Shown piece after piece: positions 34,840 through 43,077 of a stretch of 64,000 nucleotides of DNA. The DNA comes from Nevskia sp. (GTDB lineage Bacteria; Pseudomonadota; Gammaproteobacteria; Nevskiales; Nevskiaceae). The position numbers and the translations under genes were made by a program. Below the pieces are notes generated by a model that was not told the DNA's origin, searched no databases, and was given only the letters and a program-made list of their open reading frames with translations. The stretch lies in NCBI GenBank assembly GCA_021732745.1, contig JAKFUK010000003.1, positions 186,001-250,000 on the forward strand, read 5' to 3'. Positions within the stretch are counted from its first letter, which is position 1; each line of letters opens with the position of its first letter.

Positions 34840-35625
34840 TCAGTAAACCGCCGATTTATAAACCTCATAAACGTCAACCTCTCCCCCGGGGAAATACTTG
34901 TTGCGCGGGAAGGTAAAGCTTCGTTTCGCCCGGTCATAGCTCAGTCGCGCTGGCACCGCAGACCGGTTGGGGTCGTAGATCTGAAAGACGATGCTGCCTG
35001 GCGTCTCGACAGCGCCGAAAAGCAGTACGGCGTGGTTGATGGTGATCTTCGGAAAAGTGACCAGATGCACCACCGGCGGACGCTGCTGCCGGATCTTGGC
35101 CAGCAGGCTGTTTGCCGTGTCTTCCTGATGATCGTGGCTGAAGGGGAACACCATCCGCCAGTTGCCGCGCTGGAGAAAACTTTCGGCGGCACTGCCAAGC
35201 TCGGCTTTCAGCATCGCTTCTTTCATGGTTCCGAAGCTGCGCAGGCCGGCATAGCCGGGGATGACGATCTTCGCCGGCAGTGGCTCCGTTTCGCTGGGAT
35301 CGTGCGCGATCACCTCGCGAATCAAGTCCCGATATCGGTCGTCGCTCACCCGCGGCAGCGCGGCATCGAACCGCGCGAACTGGAAGAACTGCCGTGCCGA
35401 ACGGCTTAGCACGAAGCAATGCAGGGTGTAGGTGGGGCCTTCGTCGGGGTCAGCGACCGCATCCTTGTCGGGGTCGCTCTGATACTTCCAGACGGTTTCA
35501 TTGTCGAAAGGGAAAGTGTCTTTCTTGAAGCTGAACGCGCGGCTGCTGGCCGCTTGCGTGTTTTTGGCAACCGCGTGTCCGGCGATGCACAAGGCAACGC
35601 AGGCGAGCAAAATTCTGATGGTCAT
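34840..35625 (-). CDS. Exported protein, possibly a papain-fold cysteine hydrolase
   Basis: 261 residues with a signal peptide (IRILLACVALCIAGHAVA). The order of candidate catalytic residues suggests a papain-like fold: Cys in YTLHCFVLSRSARQFFQFARF, His in INHAVLLFG, and an Asp/Asn in QIYDPN. Papain-like enzymes carry Cys, His and Asn/Asp in this order, with the HAVL strand typical. The assignment rests on pattern only. It is probably periplasmic or secreted, has its own gap upstream and is not in an operon. Confidence 0.55.
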   Translation of the reverse strand: MTIRILLACVALCIAGHAVAKNTQAASSRAFSFKKDTFPFDNETVWKYQSDPDKDAVADPDEGPTYTLHCFVLSRSARQFFQFARFDAALPRVSDDRYRDLIREVIAHDPSETEPLPAKIVIPGYAGLRSFGTMKEAMLKAELGSAAESFLQRGNWRMVFPFSHDHQEDTANSLLAKIRQQRPPVVHLVTFPKITINHAVLLFGAVETPGSIVFQIYDPNRSAVPARLSYDRAKRSFTFPRNKYFPGGEVDVYEVYKSAVY

Positions 35626-35688
35626 ACGAAACGCTACCTTGCTTGTTTTCGATTGAAGCGGCCAGCCGCCAATGAAGCGAGCACGAAT

Positions 35689-35718
35689 GCCCCCGTCGCG
35701 CCTTGGCGTGACGGGGGC
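35689..35718. terminator. Stem-loop terminator candidate
   Basis: GCCCCCGTC and GACGGGGGC form a 9-bp GC stem with a 12-nt loop, just downstream of the minus-strand lipoprotein gene. The T-rich tail is weak. Confidence 0.5.
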
Positions 35719-35764
35719 TTGTGCAATGAACCAGGACCTTCAGCAGCCTGCCGCCGCTTCAGGC

Positions 35765-35998
35765 TCAGTCGGGCTTTTTCTCTTCCTTCTTGTCGCCATC
35801 ACCGCCGACGCTGATCGACGTGCTGTTCTTGCCGTCGTCACGTTCATAGGACACGGCACCGTCCTTGGCGTCGATGCTGAGGCTGGTGCCGCCTTCGGAC
35901 GGGGCGGCGGCCGGCGCGGCCTGGGGGGATTTGTCGCCAGAGCAGGCGCTCAGCAGCAGGATGAGGGCAGCGGCGGCGGTCAAAGTGAGGGTGCGCAT
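35765..35998 (-). CDS. Small lipoprotein
   Basis: 77 residues. A lipoprotein signal with lipobox LSAC (TLTAAAALILLLSAC) makes Cys20 or so the acylated N-terminus. The mature part is short and polar (SISVGGDGDKKEEKKPD) and likely unstructured. The ATG at 35998 has an AAAGGAA site at good spacing. Function unknown. Confidence 0.7.
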   Translation of the reverse strand: MRTLTLTAAAALILLLSACSGDKSPQAAPAAAPSEGGTSLSIDAKDGAVSYERDDGKNSTSISVGGDGDKKEEKKPD

Positions 35999-36083
35999 GG
36001 GTGATTCCTTTGGGGGTTGGTCCGCCACTGTGCGCCTTGCTAGCTGAACGGCAGCCGCAGGCAACAGGATGGCGCGCAGGGGC

Positions 36084-36422
36084 TCAGTGAAATGCCCGCA
36101 CTTCAACCGCTGCCCGGCAGGCGATGGCGGCCTTGCGCGCCCAGGCGAGCGCTGATTCCAGGTCTGCAACGTCCAGCACCCAGAAGCCGCCGACGTGCTC
36201 CCCGGTTTTCAGGTACGGCTCCTCGGTGACCCGCACCGTGCCGTCGAACTGCGGCCGTAGCGATACCGCCTGCCTTGCCGGGTGCAGGCCGCCGACAAAA
36301 ACCCTGACGCCGGCAGCGACCATGTCGTCGTTGAGCTGGTCGATGTCGCGGGACATTGCTTCGTCTTCGGCGGCTTGGGGGTCGTAATCGTCGGGATGGT
36401 GAATGGCAACCCAGAACATCAT
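36084..36422 (-). CDS. YciI-like / DGPF-domain protein
   Basis: 112 residues. The segment TEEPYLKTGEHVGGFWVLDVADLESALAWARK matches the DGPF/YciI pattern (acidic turn, Gly-Gly-Phe strand, amphipathic helix), a dimeric ferredoxin-like fold. Such proteins are often encoded beside ECF sigma factors, but no sigma gene is adjacent here. The ATG at 36422 follows an AGGAG site by 8 nt; a second ATG is the next codon. Function unknown. Confidence 0.7.
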   Translation of the reverse strand: MMFWVAIHHPDDYDPQAAEDEAMSRDIDQLNDDMVAAGVRVFVGGLHPARQAVSLRPQFDGTVRVTEEPYLKTGEHVGGFWVLDVADLESALAWARKAAIACRAAVEVRAFH

Positions 36423-36800
36423 GGCGCTCGCTCCTGTCGGTGTTTTCGGCTCGGCGGCGTGCCGGACTTTTGATGAATGACGAACGGGCTGACCGAAATC
36501 CAATCCTCCACCCCGGGCATTTTCTTTTGCTGCCGCGCTGATATCTCGCCCCGAAACGGTGCATGGATGACCCGGACAGTGCAGCGCGCCCGCCACCGGG
36601 CACCGCTGGCCATTCGTCCTGTGCAGCACGCGATCGCGCGCTCCGGACTACATCCAGATCAAGGCTTTTCGCCTCGGGGCCGGGTACTTTTCGGTTGTAA
36701 AGTTTTTGTCACATATTTGAGAGCGATTCATAAATCCACATGCCGTCCGGGGTCGAAGGCGCAGTCCGCCATCGGCAAATTACAGTTCCAGGAGATGCTC
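36423..36800. other. Upstream region of the M4 metallopeptidase
   Basis: No supported gene. The AT-richer part at 36691-36725 (GGTTGTAAAGTTTTTGTCAC and following) is the likely promoter region of the metallopeptidase, and an AGGAG site lies at 36790-36794. Confidence 0.4.
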
Positions 36801-38723
36801 GTGAAATCAGTTTTTTCAGCAATGGTGCGGGGTTCGCTGCTGGCGAGCGCCACGGCCAGCTTGACGTTTGCAGCCAGTGTTTCAGCGGCAGGGCCGACGA
36901 AGTCGATCGTCAAGGGCGCGCCAGCGGATGTTGCCGCAGCGCTCGCAGGTTTGGGCGAAATCGAGGTGCTGGACGCGGCCGCTGACGGCGTGCCCACCTT
37001 CGCGCGCGGCAATTTCGGCCGCGTCGGCAATTTTTCAGCTTCTGATGCGGTTTCCGCCTCGAAAGCGCTCGGCGCGAAACTGGGCCCGGCACTGGCGGCG
37101 TTTCGCTTGACGCCGACGGACCTGAATCTGCTGCGGGTCAATGTCGATGCTTCGGGCAACCGTCATGCGCGTTATGCGCAGCGCCATCGTGGGCTGGATG
37201 TCGTCGGCGGCGATCTGGTGGTTCACATCGACAAGAGCGGCACCATCTACGCAATCAATGGCACGGCGCGCGGCGGCATGCCGGCTGCACTCGGCGCGAA
37301 GAACATCGGTGAAAGCGCAGCCCGCGCCTACGCCGGTGCCTTGCCGGACTACATCGGCATGACCAGCTCGGCCGCTCGCGAGGTCTATTTCATCTCGCCC
37401 GAAGGCGAAGCCTTCAAGGCCTATGAAACGGAATTCACCGGCACCCGCGGCCAGAATCCGGTGCGCGACAAGGTGTTCATCGACGTCGACAGCGGCAAGG
37501 TCGTGGGCGTGCATCCGCAGATCCATTACGTGCTGAATCGCCGCATCCACAGCTCGAACAGCGGCACCAGCCTGCCCGGCACGCTGCGCCGCACGGAAGG
37601 GCAGGCGGCAACTTCGGATGTCGATGTCAACGCCGCCTATGACGGCACCGGCGCGACCTACGAGGCCTATTTCTCGTTCTTCAACCGCGATTCCTACAAC
37701 AACGCCGGTGCCACGCTGACCAGCTCGGTGCACTACAGCGTCAACTACTGCAACGCCTTCTGGAACGGCACGCAGATGGTGTTCGGCGATGGCAATGCCA
37801 GCCAGGGCTGTCTGCCGCTGGCGCGCGGTGTCGATGTCACCGGCCACGAGTTGACCCATGCGGTCACCGACTTCGAATCGCGCCTGGTCTACAGCGGCCA
37901 GTCGGGCGGTTTGAACGAGGCGCTGTCGGACATCTTCGGTGCCTTCACGGAGTCCTATGTCGATGGCGGCCGCACCGGTTCGCTGCCGATTTCGGCCGAC
38001 ACCTGGGCCGTCGGTGAAGAAATCCTGCCGCCGGGCCTGCGCTTCATGAACGATCCGGCGCGCGATGGTGCCTCGCTGGACTACTACACCAGCACGTCTG
38101 GCAACCAGGATGTCCACTTGAGTTCGGGCATCGCCAATCTGGCGTTCTACCTGCTGTCGCAGGGCGGCACCCATCCGCGTGGGCGGACGACGGTCAATGT
38201 TGCCGGTATCGGCATGAACGCCGCGATCCGCATCTTCTACGAGGCGCAGGTCGATGTCCTGACGTCCAACTCGACGTTCCTCGCTGCCGGCAACGCGACC
38301 GTGCTGGCTGCGCAGAACCTGGGCTACTCGACGGCGATCCAGACCTCGGTGGCCAATGCCTGGCGGGCGGTCAACGTGGCCGTGCCGCTTCCGGGCGGCG
38401 GTGGCGGCACCGGTGACATTCCGTTGACCAATGGCGTATCGGTGACCGGCATCAGTGGCTCGACCGGCAGCCAGCGCTTCTACACCATCACCGTGCCGGC
38501 CGGCCGGCCGTCGTTGACGATCACCACCTCCGGCGGCACCGGCGACGTTGATCTGTACACGCGGCGTGGTTCGCGTCCGACCACCACGACCTACGACTGC
38601 CGTCCGTTCCGTACCGGCAATGCCGAGACCTGCACGGTCACCAATCCGGCGGCTGGCACTTACTTCATCCTGCTGAACGCTTATTCGACGTACTCGGGCG
38701 TCAGCCTGCGCGCGACTTACTAA
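36801..38723 (+). CDS. Secreted M4 (thermolysin-family) metallopeptidase with C-terminal PPC domain
   Basis: 640 residues: signal peptide (KSVFSAMVRGSLLASATASLTFAASVSAAG), an FTP/PepSY-type pro-region (about 40-255), the M4 catalytic domain (about 270-530) and a C-terminal pre-peptidase (PPC) domain (about 548-640). The zinc site is His349-Glu350 to His353 in HELTHAVTDF, with the third ligand Glu373 in GGLNEALSD. I prefer the GTG at 36801: the AGGAG site touches the ATG at 36795 but is 6 nt from this GTG. A strong terminator follows. The PPC domain is normally removed or helps secretion. Confidence 0.93.
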   Translation: MKSVFSAMVRGSLLASATASLTFAASVSAAGPTKSIVKGAPADVAAALAGLGEIEVLDAAADGVPTFARGNFGRVGNFSASDAVSASKALGAKLGPALAAFRLTPTDLNLLRVNVDASGNRHARYAQRHRGLDVVGGDLVVHIDKSGTIYAINGTARGGMPAALGAKNIGESAARAYAGALPDYIGMTSSAAREVYFISPEGEAFKAYETEFTGTRGQNPVRDKVFIDVDSGKVVGVHPQIHYVLNRRIHSSNSGTSLPGTLRRTEGQAATSDVDVNAAYDGTGATYEAYFSFFNRDSYNNAGATLTSSVHYSVNYCNAFWNGTQMVFGDGNASQGCLPLARGVDVTGHELTHAVTDFESRLVYSGQSGGLNEALSDIFGAFTESYVDGGRTGSLPISADTWAVGEEILPPGLRFMNDPARDGASLDYYTSTSGNQDVHLSSGIANLAFYLLSQGGTHPRGRTTVNVAGIGMNAAIRIFYEAQVDVLTSNSTFLAAGNATVLAAQNLGYSTAIQTSVANAWRAVNVAVPLPGGGGGTGDIPLTNGVSVTGISGSTGSQRFYTITVPAGRPSLTITTSGGTGDVDLYTRRGSRPTTTTYDCRPFRTGNAETCTVTNPAAGTYFILLNAYSTYSGVSLRATY

Positions 38724-38742
38724 GCCGACACGCTTCAACAAG

Positions 38743-38780
38743 GCGGGCGGCGCTCCACACGGAGCGCCGCCCGCTTTTTT
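38743..38780 (+). terminator. Rho-independent terminator of the M4 peptidase gene
   Basis: GCGGGCGGCGCTCC and GGAGCGCCGCCCGC form a perfect 14-bp stem with an ACAC loop, followed by six T residues. Confidence 0.93.
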
Positions 38781-38895
38781 GTCTGCGCCCCGCACTCATG
38801 CAGCGACCGGCCGACATCATTTCAAGCTTTGTGATGCAGTATTCGTTCGCAGAGCGACTCAAGACCGCCCACCCATCGGGAGATGCTGAAAACAC

Positions 38896-39585
38896 ATGGA
38901 CGCCGCTTCACTGGCTGCAATGATCGATCACACGCTGCTCAAGGCCGAAGCGACCGAGGCGCAGGTGCGCAAGCTCTGCGCGGAGGCCATCGAGCATGGC
39001 TTTTATTCCGTCTGCGTGAACCCGCGCTGGCTGCCGCTGGCGGTGCAATGCCTTGCGCACACCACGGTGCTGCCGATCACGGTGGTGGGTTTTCCGCTCG
39101 GTGCGAGTCTGGCCGGGGCCAAGGCGCGGGAAGCGCAGGAAGCCGTGCAGGCCGGTGCGAAGGAAATCGACATGGTGCTGGATGTCGGCGGTGCCAAGTC
39201 CGGGCTCTGGGCGGAAGTGCAGCGCGATATCCGCGAAGTGGTTGTGGCCTGCGGTGATACGCCGGTGAAAGTGATCCTCGAAACCTGTTATCTGACCGAC
39301 GACGACATCCGCGAAGCCTGCCGCGCGGCAGTCGCGGCCGGTGCCCGCTTCGTGAAGACATCTACCGGCTTCGGCTCCGCCGGAGCCACGCCGGCACATA
39401 TCCAACTGATGCGCAGCTGCGTCGGCAACGATCTCGGCGTGAAGGCCAGCGGCGGCATCCGCGACACTGCCACCGCCCTGGCGCTGGTGGCCGCCGGTGC
39501 CAGCCGGCTGGGCTGCTCGGCGTCCGTCGCCATCGTGCAAGGCACGGCGGGATCAGGCAGCGGCGGCGCACATGGCCTGTATTGA
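38896..39585 (+). CDS. deoC: Deoxyribose-phosphate aldolase
   Basis: 229-residue class I aldolase that splits deoxyribose-5-phosphate into glyceraldehyde-3-phosphate and acetaldehyde. The Schiff-base Lys154 lies in ARFVKTSTGF; KVILETC and LGVKASGGIRD complete the site. It is first in deoC-deoB-deoA, overlapping deoB by 14 nt. No regulator gene is adjacent. Confidence 0.94.
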   Translation: MDAASLAAMIDHTLLKAEATEAQVRKLCAEAIEHGFYSVCVNPRWLPLAVQCLAHTTVLPITVVGFPLGASLAGAKAREAQEAVQAGAKEIDMVLDVGGAKSGLWAEVQRDIREVVVACGDTPVKVILETCYLTDDDIREACRAAVAAGARFVKTSTGFGSAGATPAHIQLMRSCVGNDLGVKASGGIRDTATALALVAAGASRLGCSASVAIVQGTAGSGSGGAHGLY

Positions 39586-40798
39586 TCGCGTCATTCTGGT
39601 GGTGCTCGATTCGGTCGGCATCGGTGCCGCCGCCGATGCGGCGCGCTTCGGCGATGCCTCCGCGAATACGCTCAAGCACGTTGCAGAGTGGTACCAGGGC
39701 AAGGGTCAGCCGTTCGCGCTGCCGAATCTCGAACGCTGGGGTCTGGGGCAGATTGCGGCGGTGCCCGGCGTCCACCCGGTGGCGAGGCCACAGGCCGCTA
39801 CCGCGACGCTGGCGGCGCTGTCGCCTGGCAAGGACACCACCACCGGCCATTGGGAAATGGCCGGCAACGTGCTGCCGCAGGAGTGGCCGCTGTTTCCGCA
39901 GGGTTTCGATGAGGAACTGATGCAGCGCTGGTGCCGGGATAACGATCTGCCCGGCTGGCTGTGCAATGCGCCGGCTTCCGGCACGGCCGTGCTCGACGAA
40001 TTCGGCGAGGAACATCGGCGCACCGGAAAACCCATCGTCTATACCTCGGGCGACAGCGTGTTCCAGGTGGCCTGTTCGGAAGACACTTTTGGTCTCGATC
40101 GCCTGTATGCCGTCTGCCGGTCGGCGCGCGCGTTGCTCGATCCGCTGGGCGTCGGCCGGGTGATTGCGCGGCCTTTCATCGGCGAGCGCGCCGGGGCCTA
40201 CACGCGCACCGAGAATCGTCGCGATTTCAGCATGCCGCCGCCGGCCCCGAACCTGCTGGATCTGCTGGTGGCGCGCCAGCATTTCGTGGCCGGCATCGGC
40301 AAGATCGAAGACATCTTCGCGCACCGCTCGGTGACGCTGGTCGAGCACACCGGCCGCAACGAAACCAGCTTGCTGGCCACGTCCGAGGTCATGGCCCGCA
40401 CGGCTGGCCAGCGCGGCCTGATCTTCACCAACCTCATCGACTTCGACCAGTTGCACGGTCACCGTCGCAACCCCGGCAGCTACGGGCAAGCGTTGATGGA
40501 TTTCGATGCCTACCTGCCGATCCTCGAAGCGTCTTGCGGCCCGCGCGACCTGCTGATGCTCACCGCCGACCACGGCAACGACCCCACGCACCCGGGCAGC
40601 GATCACACCCGCGAAAACGTGCCCCTGCTGTTCTGGAGCCCCGCCGCAAGCTTCATGGCTCAGGATTTCGGGCCGGTTTCCGGCTTTGCAGCCATCGCCC
40701 GGCTGACCCTGGACAGCCTCGGTCTTGGCGGCGATGTCGCCCGTCTTGATGGCGCTGCCCGCAGCCCGGCGCTGGCAGCCGCCAGTGGCCTCGCATGA
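39572..40798 (+). CDS. deoB: Phosphopentomutase
   Basis: 408-residue alkaline-phosphatase-fold mutase that interconverts (deoxy)ribose 1- and 5-phosphate. VVLDSVGIGAAADA supplies the first metal-binding Asp, GKDTTTGHWEMAG the phospho-Thr, and LTADHGNDPTHPGSDHTRE the second metal cluster. The ATG at 39572 starts the protein right at the conserved strand (ACIDRVILVVLDS). Its stop overlaps deoA (ATGA). Confidence 0.94.
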   Translation: MACIDRVILVVLDSVGIGAAADAARFGDASANTLKHVAEWYQGKGQPFALPNLERWGLGQIAAVPGVHPVARPQAATATLAALSPGKDTTTGHWEMAGNVLPQEWPLFPQGFDEELMQRWCRDNDLPGWLCNAPASGTAVLDEFGEEHRRTGKPIVYTSGDSVFQVACSEDTFGLDRLYAVCRSARALLDPLGVGRVIARPFIGERAGAYTRTENRRDFSMPPPAPNLLDLLVARQHFVAGIGKIEDIFAHRSVTLVEHTGRNETSLLATSEVMARTAGQRGLIFTNLIDFDQLHGHRRNPGSYGQALMDFDAYLPILEASCGPRDLLMLTADHGNDPTHPGSDHTRENVPLLFWSPAASFMAQDFGPVSGFAAIARLTLDSLGLGGDVARLDGAARSPALAAASGLA

Positions 40799-42144
40799 CG
40801 GCGGCGGCGGAGTTTCTGGTCGTCGAGCTGCTGCACAAGAAGCGCGACGGCCTTGAATTGAGCGATCAGGAAATCTCGTTTCTGGTCCGCGGCTTCTCGG
40901 ATGGCTCGATTCCCGACTATCAGGTGTCCGCCTGGCTGATGGCCGCTTATCTCAAGGGTTTTTCGCGCCGCGAAACCTTGTTCCTGACCCGCAGCGTCAA
41001 GGAATCCGGCCGCAGCTTCGACTGGCGAAGCCTGAACAGCAATTTCAAGGGCGCGGTCTTCGCCGACAAGCATTCATCGGGCGGCGTCGGCGACAAGGTG
41101 TCGCTGGTGCTGGCGCCGGTCGCCGCCTGTCTGGGCCTCAAGGTGCCGATGATGAGCGGCCGTGGCTTGGGCCACACCGGCGGCACCGTCGACAAGCTCG
41201 AAGCCATTCCCGGCTTCAGCATGCAGCCCACGGAACGGCAGATGATCGAGTGGCTCGATCACACCGGCGTCTGCCTGACCGCGCAATCAGCAGACCTGTG
41301 CCCCGCCGACCGCAAGCTCTACTCCCTGCGCGATGTCACCGCGACCATCGACAGCGTGCCGCTGATCACGGCGAGCATCGTGTCCAAGAAGTGGGCCGAG
41401 GGCGTCGATGTGGTGGTCTACGACGTGAAGTGCGGCGAGGCCGCGTTCATGACCAATCTCGCCCAGGCGCGGGCACTGGGCAGTTCGCTGGTCGACGCCA
41501 CCAGCGGTGCCGGCATTCGCACCCTGGCCTGCATCAGCCGCATGGACGAACCGCTCGGCAGCATGATCGGCAACGCCAATGAAGTGGAGGAATGCCTGTG
41601 GATGATGCGCAACGACTATCCGAGCGCGAATCATCGCCGTCTGGCCGCTCCGCTGCTGGCGCTTTCGCTGCGGCTGGCCGCGGAAATGGCCGTGCTCGGC
41701 GGCACCCGCAGCAGCATCGAACAAGCGCAGGCCGATGCGCGTGCCGCGATCGAATCAGGACAGGCGCTTGCGGTGTTCATGGCCATTGCCCGCAACCAGG
41801 GCGCGGTGCCGGGCTGGGAAACCCGCCTGCCGCAGCCTGAGGTGAAACACGCCGTGACCGCCACGCGCGGCGGCCGCATCAGCCATATCCACGCGCGCCA
41901 GCTCGGCCTTGACGGCATTCGTCTGGGTGCCGGCCGTGCTACCGCCGAAAGCAGGATAGACCCGGCGGTCGGCATCGAAATGGCGGTAAGGCCCGGCGAT
42001 ACCGTGGCCAAGGGCGATGTGCTGCTCTATCTGCACCTGCGCGCCGGCCAGCATCTGGAAGTGAATCTGGAGCGCATCTTCGGCTTCGATGCCGATGCCG
42101 GGCCGCCGGCACCGGAACTGCTGCTGGAAAGGATTTCGACCTGA
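40795..42144 (+). CDS. deoA: Thymidine / pyrimidine-nucleoside phosphorylase
   Basis: 449-residue phosphorylase that cleaves thymidine and deoxyuridine to base and deoxyribose-1-phosphate. The phosphate-binding block is DKHSSGGVGDKVSLVLAP; GRGLGHTGGTVDKLEAIPG is the family signature. With DeoB and DeoC it completes the route from thymidine to glycolysis. It is coupled to deoB by a 4-nt overlap and ends before a convergent gene. Confidence 0.94.
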   Translation: MTAAAEFLVVELLHKKRDGLELSDQEISFLVRGFSDGSIPDYQVSAWLMAAYLKGFSRRETLFLTRSVKESGRSFDWRSLNSNFKGAVFADKHSSGGVGDKVSLVLAPVAACLGLKVPMMSGRGLGHTGGTVDKLEAIPGFSMQPTERQMIEWLDHTGVCLTAQSADLCPADRKLYSLRDVTATIDSVPLITASIVSKKWAEGVDVVVYDVKCGEAAFMTNLAQARALGSSLVDATSGAGIRTLACISRMDEPLGSMIGNANEVEECLWMMRNDYPSANHRRLAAPLLALSLRLAAEMAVLGGTRSSIEQAQADARAAIESGQALAVFMAIARNQGAVPGWETRLPQPEVKHAVTATRGGRISHIHARQLGLDGIRLGAGRATAESRIDPAVGIEMAVRPGDTVAKGDVLLYLHLRAGQHLEVNLERIFGFDADAGPPAPELLLERIST

Positions 42145-42170
42145 TCCAGGCCCCGGATCAAGGTGCCGGA

Positions 42171-43070
42171 TCAAGGCTCCGGCGGCCTTGCGAGATGGGC
42201 CAGAATTTCCGTCTTCACCAGATCAAACCGCGTCCACGGAATGAAATGGTTCATGTTCGGGATGCGCACGATGTTCACCGAGCGGGCCTGAGTCAGCATG
42301 TTTTGGGCAAAGTCGGCGGTGCTGATCGGCACTTCCTCGTCGGCTTCGCCAAGCAGCAGCGACACCCGCTGGGTCATCCGTGGCCATGCGGGCAGCATGT
42401 CGGTCAGCTCTTTTTCCAGCCCCAGATACTCGCGATTGAACACCAGCAACTCCCCGGGCAGCAGCCAGGTGAACGGCGGCCAATCGGCGAGGTACTGAAA
42501 CCAGGACTCGGTCTGCAGCGCCGGGTCCAGCGGCGCGGCCATCAGCACCAGATCGGTCACCTTGTCCGGATAAGTCATCGCCATGCGCGCGATCAAGGCT
42601 CCTGCCCAGGCATGGCCGACCAGAATCACTCTTTGGCCGGCTTGGGCATGCGCCAGCAGCGGCTCGATCGCCTGCGCCTGTCTGAGAAAGCCGCGCTCGA
42701 TCTTCCCGCTTCCGGACTCACCGAAACCCGGGCGGTCCAGCGAGATGAGATTGGCCCGGCTTTGCAGTTCCGGATCGTTCAGATAGTGAATCCAGCTCCG
42801 CCACAAGCCCGGCGAGCCGTGCACGAAGATGACCAGCGGACGCGGCGGCCCGTCCTGCTTGAGCGCCACGTAGTAGATGGTCCGGCCGTTCACCGAATAC
42901 GAATGAAAGGCCTCCGGGTGTTCGCTCTGAAGCTTCCGGGCCGCTTCGATGGACGGCTTTTCGGCGTCCCGAATCTCTTTCGGCAGGAAGTCGACGACGC
43001 CGGCACCGGCGCTCAGGCTCATCAAGGACGCGAAAACGGAGAGCGCGAAGCGAAAGAGCGTCGCGGTCAT
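42171..43070 (-). CDS. Exported alpha/beta-hydrolase-fold protein lacking the nucleophile
   Basis: 299 residues with a signal peptide (FRFALSVFASLMSLSAGAG). The fold is clear: FVHGSPG oxyanion loop, LDRPGFGESG, and a C-terminal NMNHFIPW with the catalytic-type His. The nucleophile elbow reads GHAWAG, so the usual Ser (or Asp) is Ala154; the codon is GCC on the coding strand. Unless another residue substitutes, it should not act as a normal serine hydrolase. It starts 7 nt after the monooxygenase gene, so the two are co-transcribed. It may bind or present a substrate or be decaying. Confidence 0.82.
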   Translation of the reverse strand: MTATLFRFALSVFASLMSLSAGAGVVDFLPKEIRDAEKPSIEAARKLQSEHPEAFHSYSVNGRTIYYVALKQDGPPRPLVIFVHGSPGLWRSWIHYLNDPELQSRANLISLDRPGFGESGSGKIERGFLRQAQAIEPLLAHAQAGQRVILVGHAWAGALIARMAMTYPDKVTDLVLMAAPLDPALQTESWFQYLADWPPFTWLLPGELLVFNREYLGLEKELTDMLPAWPRMTQRVSLLLGEADEEVPISTADFAQNMLTQARSVNIVRIPNMNHFIPWTRFDLVKTEILAHLARPPEP

Positions 43071-43077
43071 GGTGGCC

